Assembly: GCA_030077755.1 (NCBI GenBank)
Contig: JAQJZZ010000020.1
Coordinates: forward strand, 496,001-560,000
Source of the DNA: Filosporella fistucella
Lineage: Eukaryota > Ascomycota > Leotiomycetes > Helotiales
Direction: 5' to 3'
Length of the DNA: 64,000 bases
Below the pieces are notes generated by a model. It was not told the origin of the DNA. It ran no database searches and was given only the letters and a program-made list of their open reading frames with translations. Every line of letters begins with the position of its first letter. Position 1 is the first letter of the stretch. Position numbers and translations under genes: made by a program. Shown piece after piece: positions 34,678 through 46,478 of the stretch.

Positions 34678-35698
34678 CTATCCTGGAGGAAGCGTGCTAG
34701 CATCTACAATCTCGTCGGCGTCCTTGATCAATTCTGCTTCATTCGGGCCGTAGAGAGGAGAGCGTGGCAGAGCCATCAGACCGGAGCGAGCGGATTCAAG
34801 AATTCCGAAGGGAGAGATCAGTTTCATGAAGGAGTCGATACGGCTGGGCTTTGCGGAGCTGTGGGGTATCAGTAAATTGCAAGGAGAGTTGTATAGGTTC
34901 AAATAGCAGAGCAGCTTACACTTCAACGATACAGCTATTTGTGCTGATATCCAGTACCTTTCCGCCAAACTGATGCGTGAAATAAGTAACTGATTTCAGA
35001 TGCTCATGCTTCAATCTCAAAGCTTGCGACAAAGCCAATTTCGAAGGGTGGAAATCCTTGATCTCCGCTCTCTCGGCCCAGGCCTCTGCTTCCTCAATAC
35101 CTTCTTCCTCGCCTGCTGTGATCTCTCGGTGATGTGCCTGCAACTCCTCAAAGTATTCTGGGCCTAAGATATTGATCTTGGCAAGCAAGAGTTCGCGCTG
35201 TACCAGTGGAGCAGTGGTATAATCTAGCACTGCCCATACGGGGACCAAGTCTTCGAGTTGGCGGCGGGCTTGCTCTACGACGCCATCTTGACCAGAGAGA
35301 ACGATGGTCATGCGAGACAGGTCTTCGACTTCAGTGTGGCAGACAACCAAGGAATCAATATTGAACCCACGAGCGGCCAGGATACCAGAGACGCGGGACA
35401 AAACTCCTGGCTCATTTTGGACCAAGCAGTTGAGGATATGGCGTTTTGGTGGAGCGAGAGATGGAGAGGGGGTTTCGTAGAGGATATTAGAGACGGCTGC
35501 TTGAGCAGACCAGGAAGGAGGGGAATCAGAGGTTGGGAGAGGGTAGATGCGGCGGTGGAGAGCTTTGTATGCTAGAGCTGAGGTAGAAGAAGCTGTTGAT
35601 TCTGCTCTGAATTGGGTGAGGGTAGCGACGAAAGCTGAGGTCGTGCGCGAGCGAATTGCTCTCGTAGGGAGCGCAGAGAGGGCTTTTCGAGTAGCCAT
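34678..35698 (-). CDS. ILV6: Acetolactate synthase regulatory (small) subunit, mitochondrial
   Basis: Exons 34920-35698 and 34678-34858 (61-bp intron); 319 residues from the only ATG in frame. Residues 1-45 are a typical mitochondrial presequence (MATRKALSALPTRAIRSRTT). An ACT domain starts at about 86 (HILNCLVQNEPGVLSRVSGI, then ILAARGFNIDSLVV). It is followed by the ALS small-subunit C domain with the conserved LVPVWAVLDYTT and, at the end, AKPSRIDSFMKLISPFGILE (spanning the splice) and ARSGLMALPRSPL. The subunit activates the catalytic acetohydroxyacid synthase and confers valine feedback inhibition in branched-chain amino-acid synthesis. It is divergent with the KH gene. Confidence 0.94.
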
Positions 35699-36006
35699 TG
35701 TTGCGATTGAGAAGCCAGTTAAGGCTTCTGAGCAAATTGTATGTAGATTCCTCCTCTGCCGTCGATGCAATTTGTGGTTGAGGTCAGAGTGACTCAATCC
35801 CGATGTCGCTGAAAAATAATCAATGGGGCAGCAGGGGACGCTAACAAGGGCTGGGGAAACTGCTGAAGCGAATTCCTCGAAAATTACTTCAGCCTCATCT
35901 CCACTTTCGAACCACTGTCGTTCCTTATTTTAGCGCAACGACAGGTTCAGATCTGCAATCGCGCATATTATTTTTTTCTTAATTTGTTACTTCATTCATT
36001 TGCGAG
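35699..36006. promoter_or_regulatory. Divergent promoter region, ILV6 / KH gene
   Basis: 308 bp between two starts. A TGACTC word at 35788-35793 (GAGTGACTCAATCC) would fit Gcn4/CPC1-type control of the ILV6 side. Confidence 0.45.
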
Positions 36007-38001
36007 ATGGACGACACGGAGCGACGCGCTGTAAAGCGCTCCCGGTTTGATCAGAAGGAGCCTGAACAGAAGAGAGCCTCGAGATTCGACCGTCGCTCAA
36101 GATCCCCGCCAGCGAAGCGTGAAGCAAGACGAAGCAGAAGTCCGCTCCCACGATCGTCCGGAAGTCCTGCGCCAGAAGTCAAGAAGAGCGGCTTGGATCC
36201 TGCAGCTGCGGCTGGTGAGTGCAGTTAGAAGATACATCTTCTGCGACAAGGCTAACACTACATAGCTGCCGCGGCTGCCAAAATCAATGCCCAAATTCAA
36301 GCAAAGAAGGGTATTCAGCACGTCGATGTTCCCCCTATTCAGTCCACCCTTAGCCCTAGCGGCGGAAAGTCTGCTTCTCCAGCAGCTTCGAATGCAGGCA
36401 ACAGCGCAAGTCTTGTGAACGGTGAGATGTACATTGCGGACGGCGACTACATTCGTGACATCGAAGTCAACGATCTACGCAACCGCTACACACTGACTAA
36501 AGGTTCTACACAAAAGATGGTAAATACTCCTTGTGTTAATATTCCACTGATACATCAGGCTTTCTCTCCAAGATCTAGCTTTGACAATTTTCATTTCGTA
36601 TACAAAGCTATGCTATGCTTCAAAAAAACCCTTCTTGTGTGGAGATTTTCAAGCTTACCTGAAAGCGAATAGCACTTACTACACATCCCTCATTGGCATC
36701 TGCTGACTCCCGCTGCGTGACATCTAGATTAAAGAAGATACCGGTGCTGGTACGCATACCTACAACTTACGTTTTATAGAGAGCTCATGTTGACTTTTGA
36801 AGATGTCACTACGCGTGGAAACTATTATCCGGATAAAAGCATGGCCACGGCTGCTGTGAGTCTTGTCTCTGGACAAAGGAGAGGCTTACTAATGAATATA
36901 GAATCCACCATTATACCTCCACGTTACGAGTACAAGCAAGAAAGGCCTCGAGCTAGCGGTTCAGAAGATCGAAGAACTTATGAAACAGGAACTTCCGAAC
37001 TTAGTCGATGAACGCCGTTTCCGTCGTCGAGAGCCAGATGCGGTTGAGAGAGACGAGTTTGGCAGAGTAAGTGAAAATATGTGGAAAGAGCTGTGTGCTA
37101 ACACAGGAATAGCGCAAATGGCCGGAGGAGAAGATTCCAATCGATTTTGAACCAATTCCAGGTTTCAATTTACGTGCTCAGGTTGTTGGACATGGAGGAG
37201 CTTACGTAAAGCATATTCAACAGGAGACCAGATGTCGCGTTCAGATCAAAGGCCGTGGCTCCGGATTTATGGAACATGGTACTGGACGAGAGAGTGACGA
37301 GGATATGTATCTCCATGTTGCGTAAGTATACTTTGGTATTCTGAATATCATTCACTGACTTCGAAAAGGGGCCCTGATCCAGCCGAGGTTCAGAAAGCAA
37401 AGGAGCTCTGCATTGATTTACTGGCAAATGTCAGGCAACAGTATGAAGAATTTAAGAATCGTCCACCACCACAACGTGGCTATGGTCAAGGTACTGGATA
37501 TGGTGGAGAGCGTGGCTACGGTGATCGTGCTCCGGACAGATCAAATTCCTATGGCGGTGGAAACTCTGGTGGTGGTTATGGAGGATACAACAATTCGCCT
37601 GCCCCAAACACGCCTGGTGGAATGATGAGCCCAACTACTCCATCTGCACCTGGTGCTGGAAGTCCTACCTCAGGAGCTGACTATGCTGCACAATACGCCC
37701 AATACTACGGAGCTGCTGCTGGAGGTGCAGACCCATATGCTGCCTACGGTGGTTATGCTGCGTACGTTCAATATTACCAGCAGTACATGGCCGCTGCAGC
37801 CGCAGCTCAGCAAGGTGCTCCCGGTGCTGCTCCAGGATCTGGTTCCGCGCCCCCACCACCTCCGTCTGAAGCGCCACCTCCACCACCATCCGGCTCTGCT
37901 CCAGGTACTGGTGGCTATAATGCTGTAAGTTTCGCCATTCATCATCGAAGTTTTTATGAAAGCTGACAGTTCACTAGGTCCCTCCTCCACCGGGCATGTA
38001 A
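36007..38001 (+). CDS. KH-domain RNA-binding protein (KHDC4/BLOM7-like)
   Basis: Eight exons: 36007-36214, 36266-36519, 36728-36749 (22 nt), 36803-36855, 36902-37066, 37113-37321, 37369-37924 and 37978-38001; 496 residues, every junction in phase. The N terminus is RS-like (SRFDRRSRSPPAKREARRSR). It is followed by an Ala-rich linker, a first KH-like unit (VNDLRNRYTLTKGSTQKMIK; DTGADVTTRGNYYPDKSM; LYLHVTS) and a second KH with the GxGG-type loop VVGHGGAYVKHIQQETRCRV. The C-terminal third is Gly/Tyr/Ala/Pro-rich and ends in VPPPPGM. The architecture matches KHDC4, a spliceosome-associated protein in animals; a nuclear RNA-processing role is inferred. The microexon encodes part of the first KH. 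Confidence 0.87.
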
Positions 38002-38398
38002 TTGCACGGACACACTTTTTGCGTTGAACTTCGGCCGTAGTTTTGCATCAGCTTCACAGGGTTCGGTTGAATCGTTTCGAAGGATACCTCACTCTGTATA
38101 TCAAGCATAGGAAACTCAAAATCAAAATGTGACTCTGGCGTCCCTTCTGCCTCATTTTTTGTGATGTAAATTTTATTTCTACTTATTCTCCATACCAAGC
38201 GACTCATTTTATCGACCAGGAGACGGATGCTGTGTTGAAAGCAGCCAAAAAAAGAATCTGTTTGTGGAGCTGAACGACGATACGGAATAGGTCAGCATTG
38301 CAGACATCAGATATTCGACACGATCTTGGGCAGATTAGTTCCCAGTAACTACACCAAACATTAGATTTCACTTGGGAGAGTCAACGTCAAAATCTCAA

Positions 38399-38996
38399 TC
38401 AATCAATCAAGTCAATATAATTCATGACCTCCGTCCAATCATCCGGCCCGGCTTCCAGCTCCTCTTCTGTATCCTTAAAAGTGAGCCTTTGCCCGTAGGA
38501 AATACATAATTCTTCTCCTGCTTTAATATCTCGTAAAGCCGTGTAAGTGATCAAGAGATTGGTAAGATCTCGTTCCCATCCAACATTTTGATGGATGTTT
38601 GAGTGATTGAACATGCTCCCTAGACCTAGTATTATGGCTTGTGTAGTACTTGGTGGTTTGCTTTCCCCATTCGTCTTCGCGTCCGCATCCTCCGAAGGTG
38701 TATATGGCCAGTTACTAAGTCTTATCAGCAACCTAAGTGCTCTCGAAGAGGACCATGTGACGTACTACGTGTAATTGTACAACACCGTCTTCTTGATATG
38801 TTCTTCATTCTCCTTGGGATCGAGGACGATAACAGGGGAAACTTCAAGAACAGTCCTTGCTGGAATATCTGTGCTGGCAAATACTCCCCTTCCTATGATA
38901 GACATCAGAATCTGTAACGAACGCCACCAAATCCATGCCAAAGCGCTGGGCAGTAAAAGGCAATGTCACTTAGCCAGCACCTTTCGGCGTATCCAT
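38399..38996 (-). CDS. Small SET-domain protein (putative lysine methyltransferase)
   Basis: Three exons: 38981-38996 (16 nt), 38769-38892 and 38399-38714; 151 residues. The joined N terminus, MDTPKGRGVFASTDIPARTV, has the GRGVFA motif of SET domains, then LEVSPVIVLDPKE. The third exon supplies LGLGSMFNHSNIHQN (the NHS SAM-binding motif), ALRDIKAGEELCISYG (the catalytic-Tyr motif) and a short acidic tail. There is no pre-SET, post-SET Cys cluster or other domain, so almost the whole protein is the SET fold, comparable to compact viral/bacterial-type SET proteins and some fungal ones. The substrate is unknown; an upstream exon cannot be excluded. It is divergent with TRAPPC13. Confidence 0.75.
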
Positions 38997-39241
38997 AACT
39001 AGAATCAATGCATCTGATCTTCTTAACGGTATTTCCTTCTCTGCACTTCCCGGCCTCAGTGTTGACCCAGAAGAAGACATATCGACCCTTGTATTCAGAG
39101 CGGAGATCTTGTCCGAATTGTTTCTATTCCACGAAGTTATTTTCGGCGGGGCACGGCTGAATCTCGGGTAACTTCAGCATTCCAACCTCACTTCATCATT
39201 GCTAGAGGACTAACCAAGAGATGGATTGAAGAGAAGACGAA

Positions 39242-40275
39242 ATGTCGCATCAGCGCGGCGGATCGACTGTTGATGCGATCAAAGAACCTCATTCTGTATC
39301 CCTGAAAGTGCTTAGGTGAGCTAGCTAAATGGTGGTGCAACAGTTTGTCTAACAGGAACTAGACTCTCGAGACCTTCACTTTCTGTACAACATCCTTTAC
39401 CATTACCTACTCCTTCTCCATCGCCGAGCGATTCTCCAGCTACTCTACCACATCCTTCAGCTTCTCTAGCTTACCCGTCTTCAAAAAATGATGCCTTCAT
39501 CCTCTCACCGCTGCTTACCCTGCCGCCTGCGTTTGGCTCCGCATATGTTGGAGAGACATTCTCCTGTACCCTTTGCGCAAACAATGAAGTGCTAGCCGGT
39601 TCTTTACCTGCTAAGACCATCAGCAATGTGCGAATCGAGGCTGAGATGAAGATTCCCAGCTCCGGAGTCCCTACGCCTTTGGTACTCACTCCTAATACCG
39701 CACCAGAACACGAGGGAGAGAAAGAACAGGGCGTTGATCTGGAGCCGGGCAAGAGTCTACAGAAGATAGTAAATTTTGACTTGAAGGAAGAAGGTAGTCA
39801 TGTACTAGCCGTTACGGTGACATATTCAGAGACTACGCCTACCAGTGGGAGAGTACGGACATTCAGGAAGTTATATCAATTCGTCTGTAAGAGCTGTATG
39901 GTTGTCCGGACAAAGACCGGTGCATTGCCCTCTACTGGAGCAAGGAAATGGGCATTAGAAGCTCAATTGGAAAATTGTGGAGACGAGACTATAACTCTTG
40001 ATATGGTAGTTCTTGAGACCAGAGAAGGATTTAAGAGCCAAGGGATAAACTGGGAGGTTTTGAGTGAAGGAGAAGAGATGGAGAAGCCGGTTCTTATGCC
40101 GGGGGATGTACAACAAGTGTGCTTTTTAGTGGAGGAGATTGTTGGGGACGGAGAGAAACCGGAGGATCCTATTGATGGGAAACTGATATTTGGGATCTTA
40201 AGTCTGGGATGGAGAGGGACAATGGGAAATAGAGGATTCCTGAGTACGGGAGCATTGGGAGCGAGGCTGAAGTGA
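39242..40275 (+). CDS. TRAPPC13-like TRAPP complex subunit (DUF974)
   Basis: Exons 39242-39315 and 39363-40275 (47-bp intron, phase 2); 328 residues. The N terminus HSVSLKVLRLSRPSLS is the family's start. It is followed by a low-complexity Ser/Pro insert and the DUF974 core (LTLPPAFGSAYVGETFSCTL; AGSLPAKTISNVRIEAEMKI; FDLKEEGSHVLAVTVTYSET; RKLYQFVCKSCMVVRTKTG; WALEAQLENCGDETITLDMV). The C terminus, LGWRGTMGNRGFLSTGALGA, is also typical. TRAPPC13 is a subunit of TRAPP II/III-type complexes, exchange factors for Rab1/Rab11 in Golgi traffic and autophagy. It shares a 245-bp divergent promoter with the SET gene. Confidence 0.88.
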
Positions 40276-41316
40276 GAAGACGAGGCATGTCATCAAATTT
40301 GAGGGTTCGATAGCCTTCTTTCTGACACGGATGGCACGAAATGTCGATTTTCACAAGATACTAAACCCAAGCGTACTCCTAAACGAGTTTGCACAGCGGC
40401 TCCAAAAAAGAATTTCGGGACGAACAGGACCATATCACACACAATAATGGCCCTACATGTCAGCATGCCCACAATTGATCTACTTCAGCTGGTCCGTAGA
40501 CCTTGAGACTATTGCGACTCCTCAATTTTCAACTGCATAGGAGTTACTGCTTCCCGTGGCTGAAGCTGGACAATGGACAGTTTTTGAACGAATTTCTCGT
40601 ATTTTTCGAGTCATTAGCCGCTATCAAGAACTATGCAGAACCATATGAATATATGCATCCATCAGCTGGAGCTGAACATATCAACTCACTTTAATCAGCG
40701 AATCATCATACCATGCCTCCGCCAAGTGGCACGGTCTAAACAAGCATATATGCATGTTTCGTGCGATATTTTAGCCTAGGATCCGAGCGAATCGGAATTC
40801 GTGAGAGTCATTCTTCTGCTCTGTATCTCAACTTCATTACTATATTGCTAGACCCATAATCAGTCATTGGGTACGAAGATCAGATGCTGAATGTAATTTA
40901 TATTTCACCTCTTTTCAGATCCGTAGCATGTCTAGAATTAGCACGGCCTGATCCGCTACCGTCTAAGATGTTGGTTTATATTATCGAGTTACACGAACTT
41001 CACGAATCTCCAACCTTTCATCATGATATTACTTGACTCATACCAGTTTATTGGTACTCTTCAGATATGCGAGGCTCTGGCCAGCCGTTGATCAGTCAAT
41101 CTCGGGTGTATGTTGCAGACCTGCAGATCTGCAGTCAATTTACTGAATTATGACAATGGGCGTCATGTAGAAATCTCATGACAGAAGTTATCAGAGCATC
41201 GTAATTCCATGTGCAACCATGGCTTAGATATCAAGAGACCTCTTGGAACCCAGTATTTCCAACAATTCTCTCGAATTTTCTCATCGATATCAACTACAAA
41301 ACCAAACTCCGACAAA
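40276..41316. other. Intergenic, no gene supported
   Basis: 1 kb before the secreted Cys-rich gene. An ATG at 41209 is in frame with that gene but would bury its signal peptide. Confidence 0.5.
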
Positions 41317-42315
41317 ATGAAGCTCTCTTATCTTCCTTCCACCCTCACCCTCTTCCTCCCCCTCACTCTCGCCAGCCCAACCAACGATCTATTTGCACAA
41401 GATCTACTCGCCTTCGAATCCCGCTTCCTCTCCACCCTCTCCTACACCCTACCACCCACTTCCCCAAAACTAATCGGCTACAAAAAGATCTCCATCCCCT
41501 CTTCCCAAGTCCCAGCTTTCGAAAAGCACTACAATTCCCACCTTTCGAATTGGGAGGCTCTGACAGGGACATTCTATCATAAACCTACTTCCACTCTACG
41601 AGTCTATTTCCCAGTCGAAGGAGCACTGGTAGAACACGATGGGAAATTGATCGAAGCCAATGCACAGGGAGAATTAGATATCCTTATCTCAGAGGAGAAG
41701 AAAGAAGGATACGAAGTCATAGGCCGCTACCAAACACCCTCCATAACAGGCGTAGAAGACAACATAATCCACTCAGGCATCATCCATCTCTCCTCTCCCT
41801 GTTTCCCCTCCCACAAGCTGGATCATCCCACTTTGAAATCAACATACATCTATGATTTCGGGAACAAAACTATTCTCTCTCATAGTCACGGTATGGATTT
41901 GAAAGCGAGGGAAGAGAATAAGGCATTGAAAAATAGCTGTATGTCTAATCATGGCGGTCCGAATTGTAGCGATAAATTTGGGATTCATAATGGGAGGTGT
42001 AACAGGAGACATGATGTTTGCGTGGATTATAATGGGTGGTTTACGGATTGTAAGAAGGGGGGTGCTACCGAGGAGGGGGAGGAGGTTAGTCTCTTTTTAA
42101 TTCGTTTCTTAAATCTGTTTGGTTCGCCTTCTCTTTCTGATTTCCTACTCTATCTCACAGTCCTGTTTTGGGGCATTTTTCTTTGTGTGGAGTAGATGTT
42201 AATCTGGGGGAAGAAAGACACTAACATGACATAGTGGAATAAAGTCACCAATTTCCCAGGGAGTGATTGTTATAGCGCTCTTCTAAAAGGACATTGTTGG
42301 AGTGAGGTCATGTAG
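41317..42315 (+). CDS. Secreted cysteine-rich protein of unknown function
   Basis: Exons 41317-42084 and 42235-42315 (150-bp GTTAGT..ATAG intron, phase 0); 282 residues. A signal peptide (MKLSYLPSTLTLFLPLTLAS) precedes a domain of about 180 residues with one Cys (SPCFPS), and then a Cys-dense C-terminal module: NSCMSNHGGPNC, IHNGRCNRRHDVC, NGWFTDC and, from exon 2, GSDCYSALLKGHCW. Eight cysteines in about 90 residues suggest a disulfide-knotted fold; I do not recognise the family. Reading through the intron would instead add a hydrophobic tail, but the spliced form restores two cysteines and is preferred. The start was chosen at 41317 for the signal peptide. It could be an effector-like or surface protein; that is inference. 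Confidence 0.75.
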
Positions 42316-43179
42316 GCTAATCAGTACCACCGCCAATCAGTTATTCAAGCATATTATCTGATCAGGAATCGCGCTCCTTTTGTAGGAGTAAAGGACGAAT
42401 TATTTGAAATTATCACTTTTTTTGGTTTCTTTTGAGCGAGGGGATATAGTTGGATCTCTTGAAAAACCAGAAATTTGTACCAGAGCAACGTATATGCTTA
42501 GTCTTATTTCAAATGTTAGGGTGGTTTATCCCCTCAAACTCATTTCCAACTCAGCGATGACGAAATGCATGCTCATCTGATTTTGTCATCCACATCTATT
42601 TTCATCGCTCTTGTGCCTTAGCTCAGAGCCCATCAGTAGCTTCCATTATTCTTTGCCCCCCAGATTTACACATGCTGAGAATATGTTTAATTGTCTGATT
42701 CTAGCTAGATAATCTCTTCCCTGACATTGTCATTGCTTTCTTGCAGGACATCTGTGTTTAAGCGAGCTTTAAAGGGGCGGGGTAGCATACACAGTTTATA
42801 CCCGGGTCTCGTCCACTTACTGAAAATGTTGCAGGTAATATTTCCGGGGACTACAAAGCAGAAAATAAATTTTCGGTGTTTAGAGGAATATTAACGTGGC
42901 AAATAACTTGAAGTAGGAAGGAGGAAACTCGCCACGTTGACACGTTCATCACCGTGCCTGCAGATATCTAAGAACAACTTCAATGAAACAACACACGGAC
43001 AAGTTCTCTCGATATCGCCTCAACTTGTACATACCCCTGAATCAATAAGTTTATTTCCACACCTCACGCTACGCTACTTTATCTATGTCAACTTCTGCAT
43101 TCACAAGACGCTAGTTCAGAGACAAAGAACTAAACTACTTCATCATCTCCTCTCACGATTAAACTTTTGTCTTCACCTT
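42316..43179. other. Intergenic between convergent genes
   Basis: Short frames only; nothing recognised. Confidence 0.45.
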
Positions 43180-44778
43180 CTAATGAACCCCATTGACGTT
43201 CTCACTTCCAGCATTCCATCGCTCCATTGTTCGCCTGGCCCAGCGCTCCGTACATTCTCGGCACAAGCTCTCATGAAAATCAAGTATTTCCCACATTTCT
43301 TCCACAATTTCCTGAAGACATCTCAGATTCCCCTGTATGCGATCTGCTTCCGAATGGGGAACCGCTGTGTGATAACTCTCTGCTGAATTAGAGCGACTGA
43401 GATTTTGCTCGTTGTCTCTGCTTGGAAGGGTAGAATGAGATGGGCCGTCGTTCGCTCTGGCGTTATTCGCTGGCGAATAACCGTTGTCAAATAATTGAAA
43501 ATCTGGAGGCAGAGTACCACCGCTAAGGTTATTGTGGGAGCCAAATTCATTTGTAAAGTTTTCAATCCCTCTTGTTGCAGCATCTGTGTGTGAATTGCTG
43601 TTTACACCACTCATCCTGGGGCTAGTTGCGCGATTGCCGTTGGCATGAGAACGAGCGCCATTTGCAGTAGTACCAGACCGGTCGATCTGGGCAACTTCTT
43701 CCCTTGCAAGAACTCTGGCTGCCATATTAGTCAGGCTATTAGTATGGAAATAATTGTGAGGATGAATGGAATCGTCAACATAGCCCCTATTTGCGAGATT
43801 GCCGTTATTGAGAGTGCCATTCATGGCCATACTGATTATGTCGTTGGCATCAGAAACCATATTAGATCCGCTCAAAGGATGTGGAAGCCTCGGGACATTA
43901 CCATGAGGCATGTTTGCCCAGTTTTCGCTAGGAGTGCGTATATGTCGGCTATTGGAAAGTCTATCGTTCGGGTGAGTCCTATTCGAGAGACCACTATCGC
44001 TCACCCTGCAGAGCATGTCTCCCTCTTGTACAGCCAAGTCTCTCGCATATTGCCTCGAACGCACTCTTCCATCTAAATTCAAGGCCCTTTCCCTTCTAGT
44101 CATAGCTCTCCTGGCCCTCAGTCTCATGGCCCTCATTCTCAAGGCCCTCACTCTCGTGAGCATGTCCATTTCACGTCCTCCATCCATACTGTCAGCCACA
44201 CCCACTCCACTCCTAGCTGATGCTCCCTTAACAGAATCTTCACGACTCATTTTATAAATACCGCGTCCAGTCATTCTTGAAGCCATCGAGGATCTTTCAT
44301 TCTCGCTATCACTGTTGAAGGATCTTTGTTCTCCATTTCGACCTCCACTAAACCTGCCTCTCGCCCTAGTGGTTTGCACAGGTGCACTTGGAGAAGGCAA
44401 AGATCTTCTTGGAAGCCTCGAATGTGCCGTAGGGCGTGATCTGTTCCTTTCCGGAACACTGAGATTTCCCATGCCTTCCAGGACTACTCCGTAGTCAATG
44501 GGAGTTGATGCACCACTCAAGCTATTCCTCAGATTCCGAATAGCCTGTGGAGTGCTTCCGTTGCTACCTAGCTCAGGCTCACTCTTCTCACTTTCCGTAG
44601 AGTGCCGTGAACTCCGATTCACCCTCTCCAAGTAGCTCTCAGCTCTTCCATTCTCTGCAAGAATTATGTCTCCAATCTCCTCCTCTCGGCTCCCCAACAG
44701 ACTTTGTCGTATGCGTTGAAGTTCACTCTCAATGCTTTGTCTGTGCTGTGTTAATGAACTCAGATCGACGCGCTCCAT
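43180..44778 (-). CDS. Hypothetical, largely disordered protein
   Basis: Single exon, 532 residues from the ATG at 44776-44778; the longer frame upstream lacks an ATG. It begins with a short coiled coil (LTQHRQSIESELQRIRQSLL). A basic Arg/Met-rich segment lies in the middle (LTRVRALRMRAMRLRARRAM, TRRERALNL), followed by Asn/Ser-rich sequence. The last 60 residues form a helical, aromatic and Cys-containing unit (LRCLQEIVEEMWEILDFHES, LCRECTERWARR). No known domain is recognised. It resembles fungal orphan regulators in composition only. The conserved-looking C terminus is the part most likely to fold. Confidence 0.65.
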   Translation of the reverse strand: MERVDLSSLTQHRQSIESELQRIRQSLLGSREEEIGDIILAENGRAESYLERVNRSSRHSTESEKSEPELGSNGSTPQAIRNLRNSLSGASTPIDYGVVLEGMGNLSVPERNRSRPTAHSRLPRRSLPSPSAPVQTTRARGRFSGGRNGEQRSFNSDSENERSSMASRMTGRGIYKMSREDSVKGASARSGVGVADSMDGGREMDMLTRVRALRMRAMRLRARRAMTRRERALNLDGRVRSRQYARDLAVQEGDMLCRVSDSGLSNRTHPNDRLSNSRHIRTPSENWANMPHGNVPRLPHPLSGSNMVSDANDIISMAMNGTLNNGNLANRGYVDDSIHPHNYFHTNSLTNMAARVLAREEVAQIDRSGTTANGARSHANGNRATSPRMSGVNSNSHTDAATRGIENFTNEFGSHNNLSGGTLPPDFQLFDNGYSPANNARANDGPSHSTLPSRDNEQNLSRSNSAESYHTAVPHSEADRIQGNLRCLQEIVEEMWEILDFHESLCRECTERWARRTMERWNAGSENVNGVH

Positions 44779-45611
44779 TGTAGAATGTGGGTGATCTGGT
44801 GAGTTTCGATCAAGGATGAAAGGCACAGAAGCAGATTAGAAGACTTGAGCGACTCTATGCATGTTAGTAATGCCTTCAAGCAGAAGTTGGGTATCGAAGA
44901 GCCGAAGTAAGAACAATGAGAGGGGCGAAATCTACATAGAAGTATCTGCTACTTTCAAGCAGTGATGTGGGATTGGGGTGCTCGAGAGGCCGATGTCAAA
45001 ATGAGCATGTACATCAGTGCTGATATGACAACCCTTTCGATGGTAGCGATAAAAGACTGACGACTGTAATTTTTGAGAGTTGAAATGCCGTGATATCAAT
45101 ATTGATAATAAAGCTCTGCGGCGATTCTGTAAACAATGTGGTTAATGATCTTGTTCAAGATCCCATTTCCGCAAGAGAAATCTTGTCCAGTGGGAAACAG
45201 GTAAGTGCATCCTTCGCTCCTGCCTCAACTGCCAGATTGTGGCTAGAACATATCAGCCTGACAGGAGGAAGAGAGTGCCTTCCATCCTTGACTTTTGACC
45301 TGAAAACGGGCTGGCCATTCAAAAATGTACATTTTGACAGCAGAGACAAGATCTCTGGCATTGCGACGTGCTGCTTCCAAACCAAGTGTGGTTTGAAAAT
45401 AGGAGGAAACAGATAGTGAACCCGTGCAAGTCTCACCAAAAACTGGATGAGATAGAAAGCTTGAGAATTCGAGTAGCTCAGTAAGGCAGGGTCAACACAT
45501 GAAATGCTTTGCATCAAAGTAAACATTTCTTGGTACAACGCAGAATCCATCAACCACTAAACTCAGTGAGCTACCCACCGTCTCTCTTCAACCCTTAAGA
45601 CTATACAGATC
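44779..45611. other. Intergenic, no gene supported
   Basis: Between two minus-strand genes. The frame at 45155-45553 (minus) has no recognisable features or partner exons. Confidence 0.45.
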
Positions 45612-46478
45612 CTAATCCTCGTTGATTGGACTCAACCCGCTCGGCACGAATCTTCGATGGAGATGAAGTACAGCCCTCTCCAGTGCATCGACAGCAGTCT
45701 TAATATCATCCTTGGTTTCCTTGATCTCCTCAATAGTCTTGCAAGTTGTCTCGAAATTTCCCTCGGCTCTGTGTCCGTGCTTGTTGGCTGTCCTGATAGC
45801 CTTGTTGATATCTCGTCCAGCTTTCTTCAAACCCAAGACCTGATTATCAAAGTCTGCGAGCCGAGATCTGAGCTGTTGAACAATGTTGATGTCCAGCTTG
45901 TCCACTATATCGTTTTGAATAGCATCGACAATCGAATATTTGGCCTCTCGAAGCACCTCATCCTGTGCCAAATGTCGTCTCAACATCGTGTCATCAACTA
46001 AGTCGATTCTGTCCTTCAATCGTAATTGTTGCTGCCTCAACTCCTTGACAGCGATAAGAATTTCATCGATCTCAAGTTTCAGATCAGCGGATTGACGGTC
46101 GAGCATGTCCCTCATCATGGCCCTATATGCAAGTCAATACAAAACAAAGCACGACAAAGTACACAAAAGACAAGCAACATACCCAATCGATACAAGCAGC
46201 TCATCAAGCACCGGATTCTCGTCTTTCTTTTTCGACGCCTCGTGGTCCGGCTCGTGATCTGGCTCTGCACCATCCACAATCCTCTCATACTCATTTGTAA
46301 GAGACAAAAAGCTGACTGCGCTATCGCTGCTTGATTCACCTCTAGCAGTCGATACCCTAATGTCGGGTACCTTGGACTCAGATGGCGTACGGCTGTTAGG
46401 AGGCGTCGGGAGGTAGCGATTAGACCGGCAAGCCCAAGTGGCGGATCGTGATTTGGAGTTGAAGTTGACGATCTTCAT
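45612..46478 (-). CDS. Hypothetical coiled-coil protein
   Basis: Exons 46183-46478 and 45612-46122 (60-bp GTATGT..ATAG intron); 268 residues. Residues 1-75 are basic and Ser-rich, followed by an acidic stretch. From about residue 100 the protein is almost wholly helical with coiled-coil heptads (LDRQSADLKLEIDEILIAVK; ELRQQQLRLKDRIDLVDDTM; QQLRSRLADFDNQVLGLKKA; TIEEIKETKDDIKTAVDALE). There is no signal peptide, membrane segment or known domain. A structural or adaptor role is possible; none is assigned. Confidence 0.68.

Noticed and set aside
45155..45553. 132-codon minus-strand frame
   Set aside because: No recognisable sequence and no supporting exon structure between two real genes.
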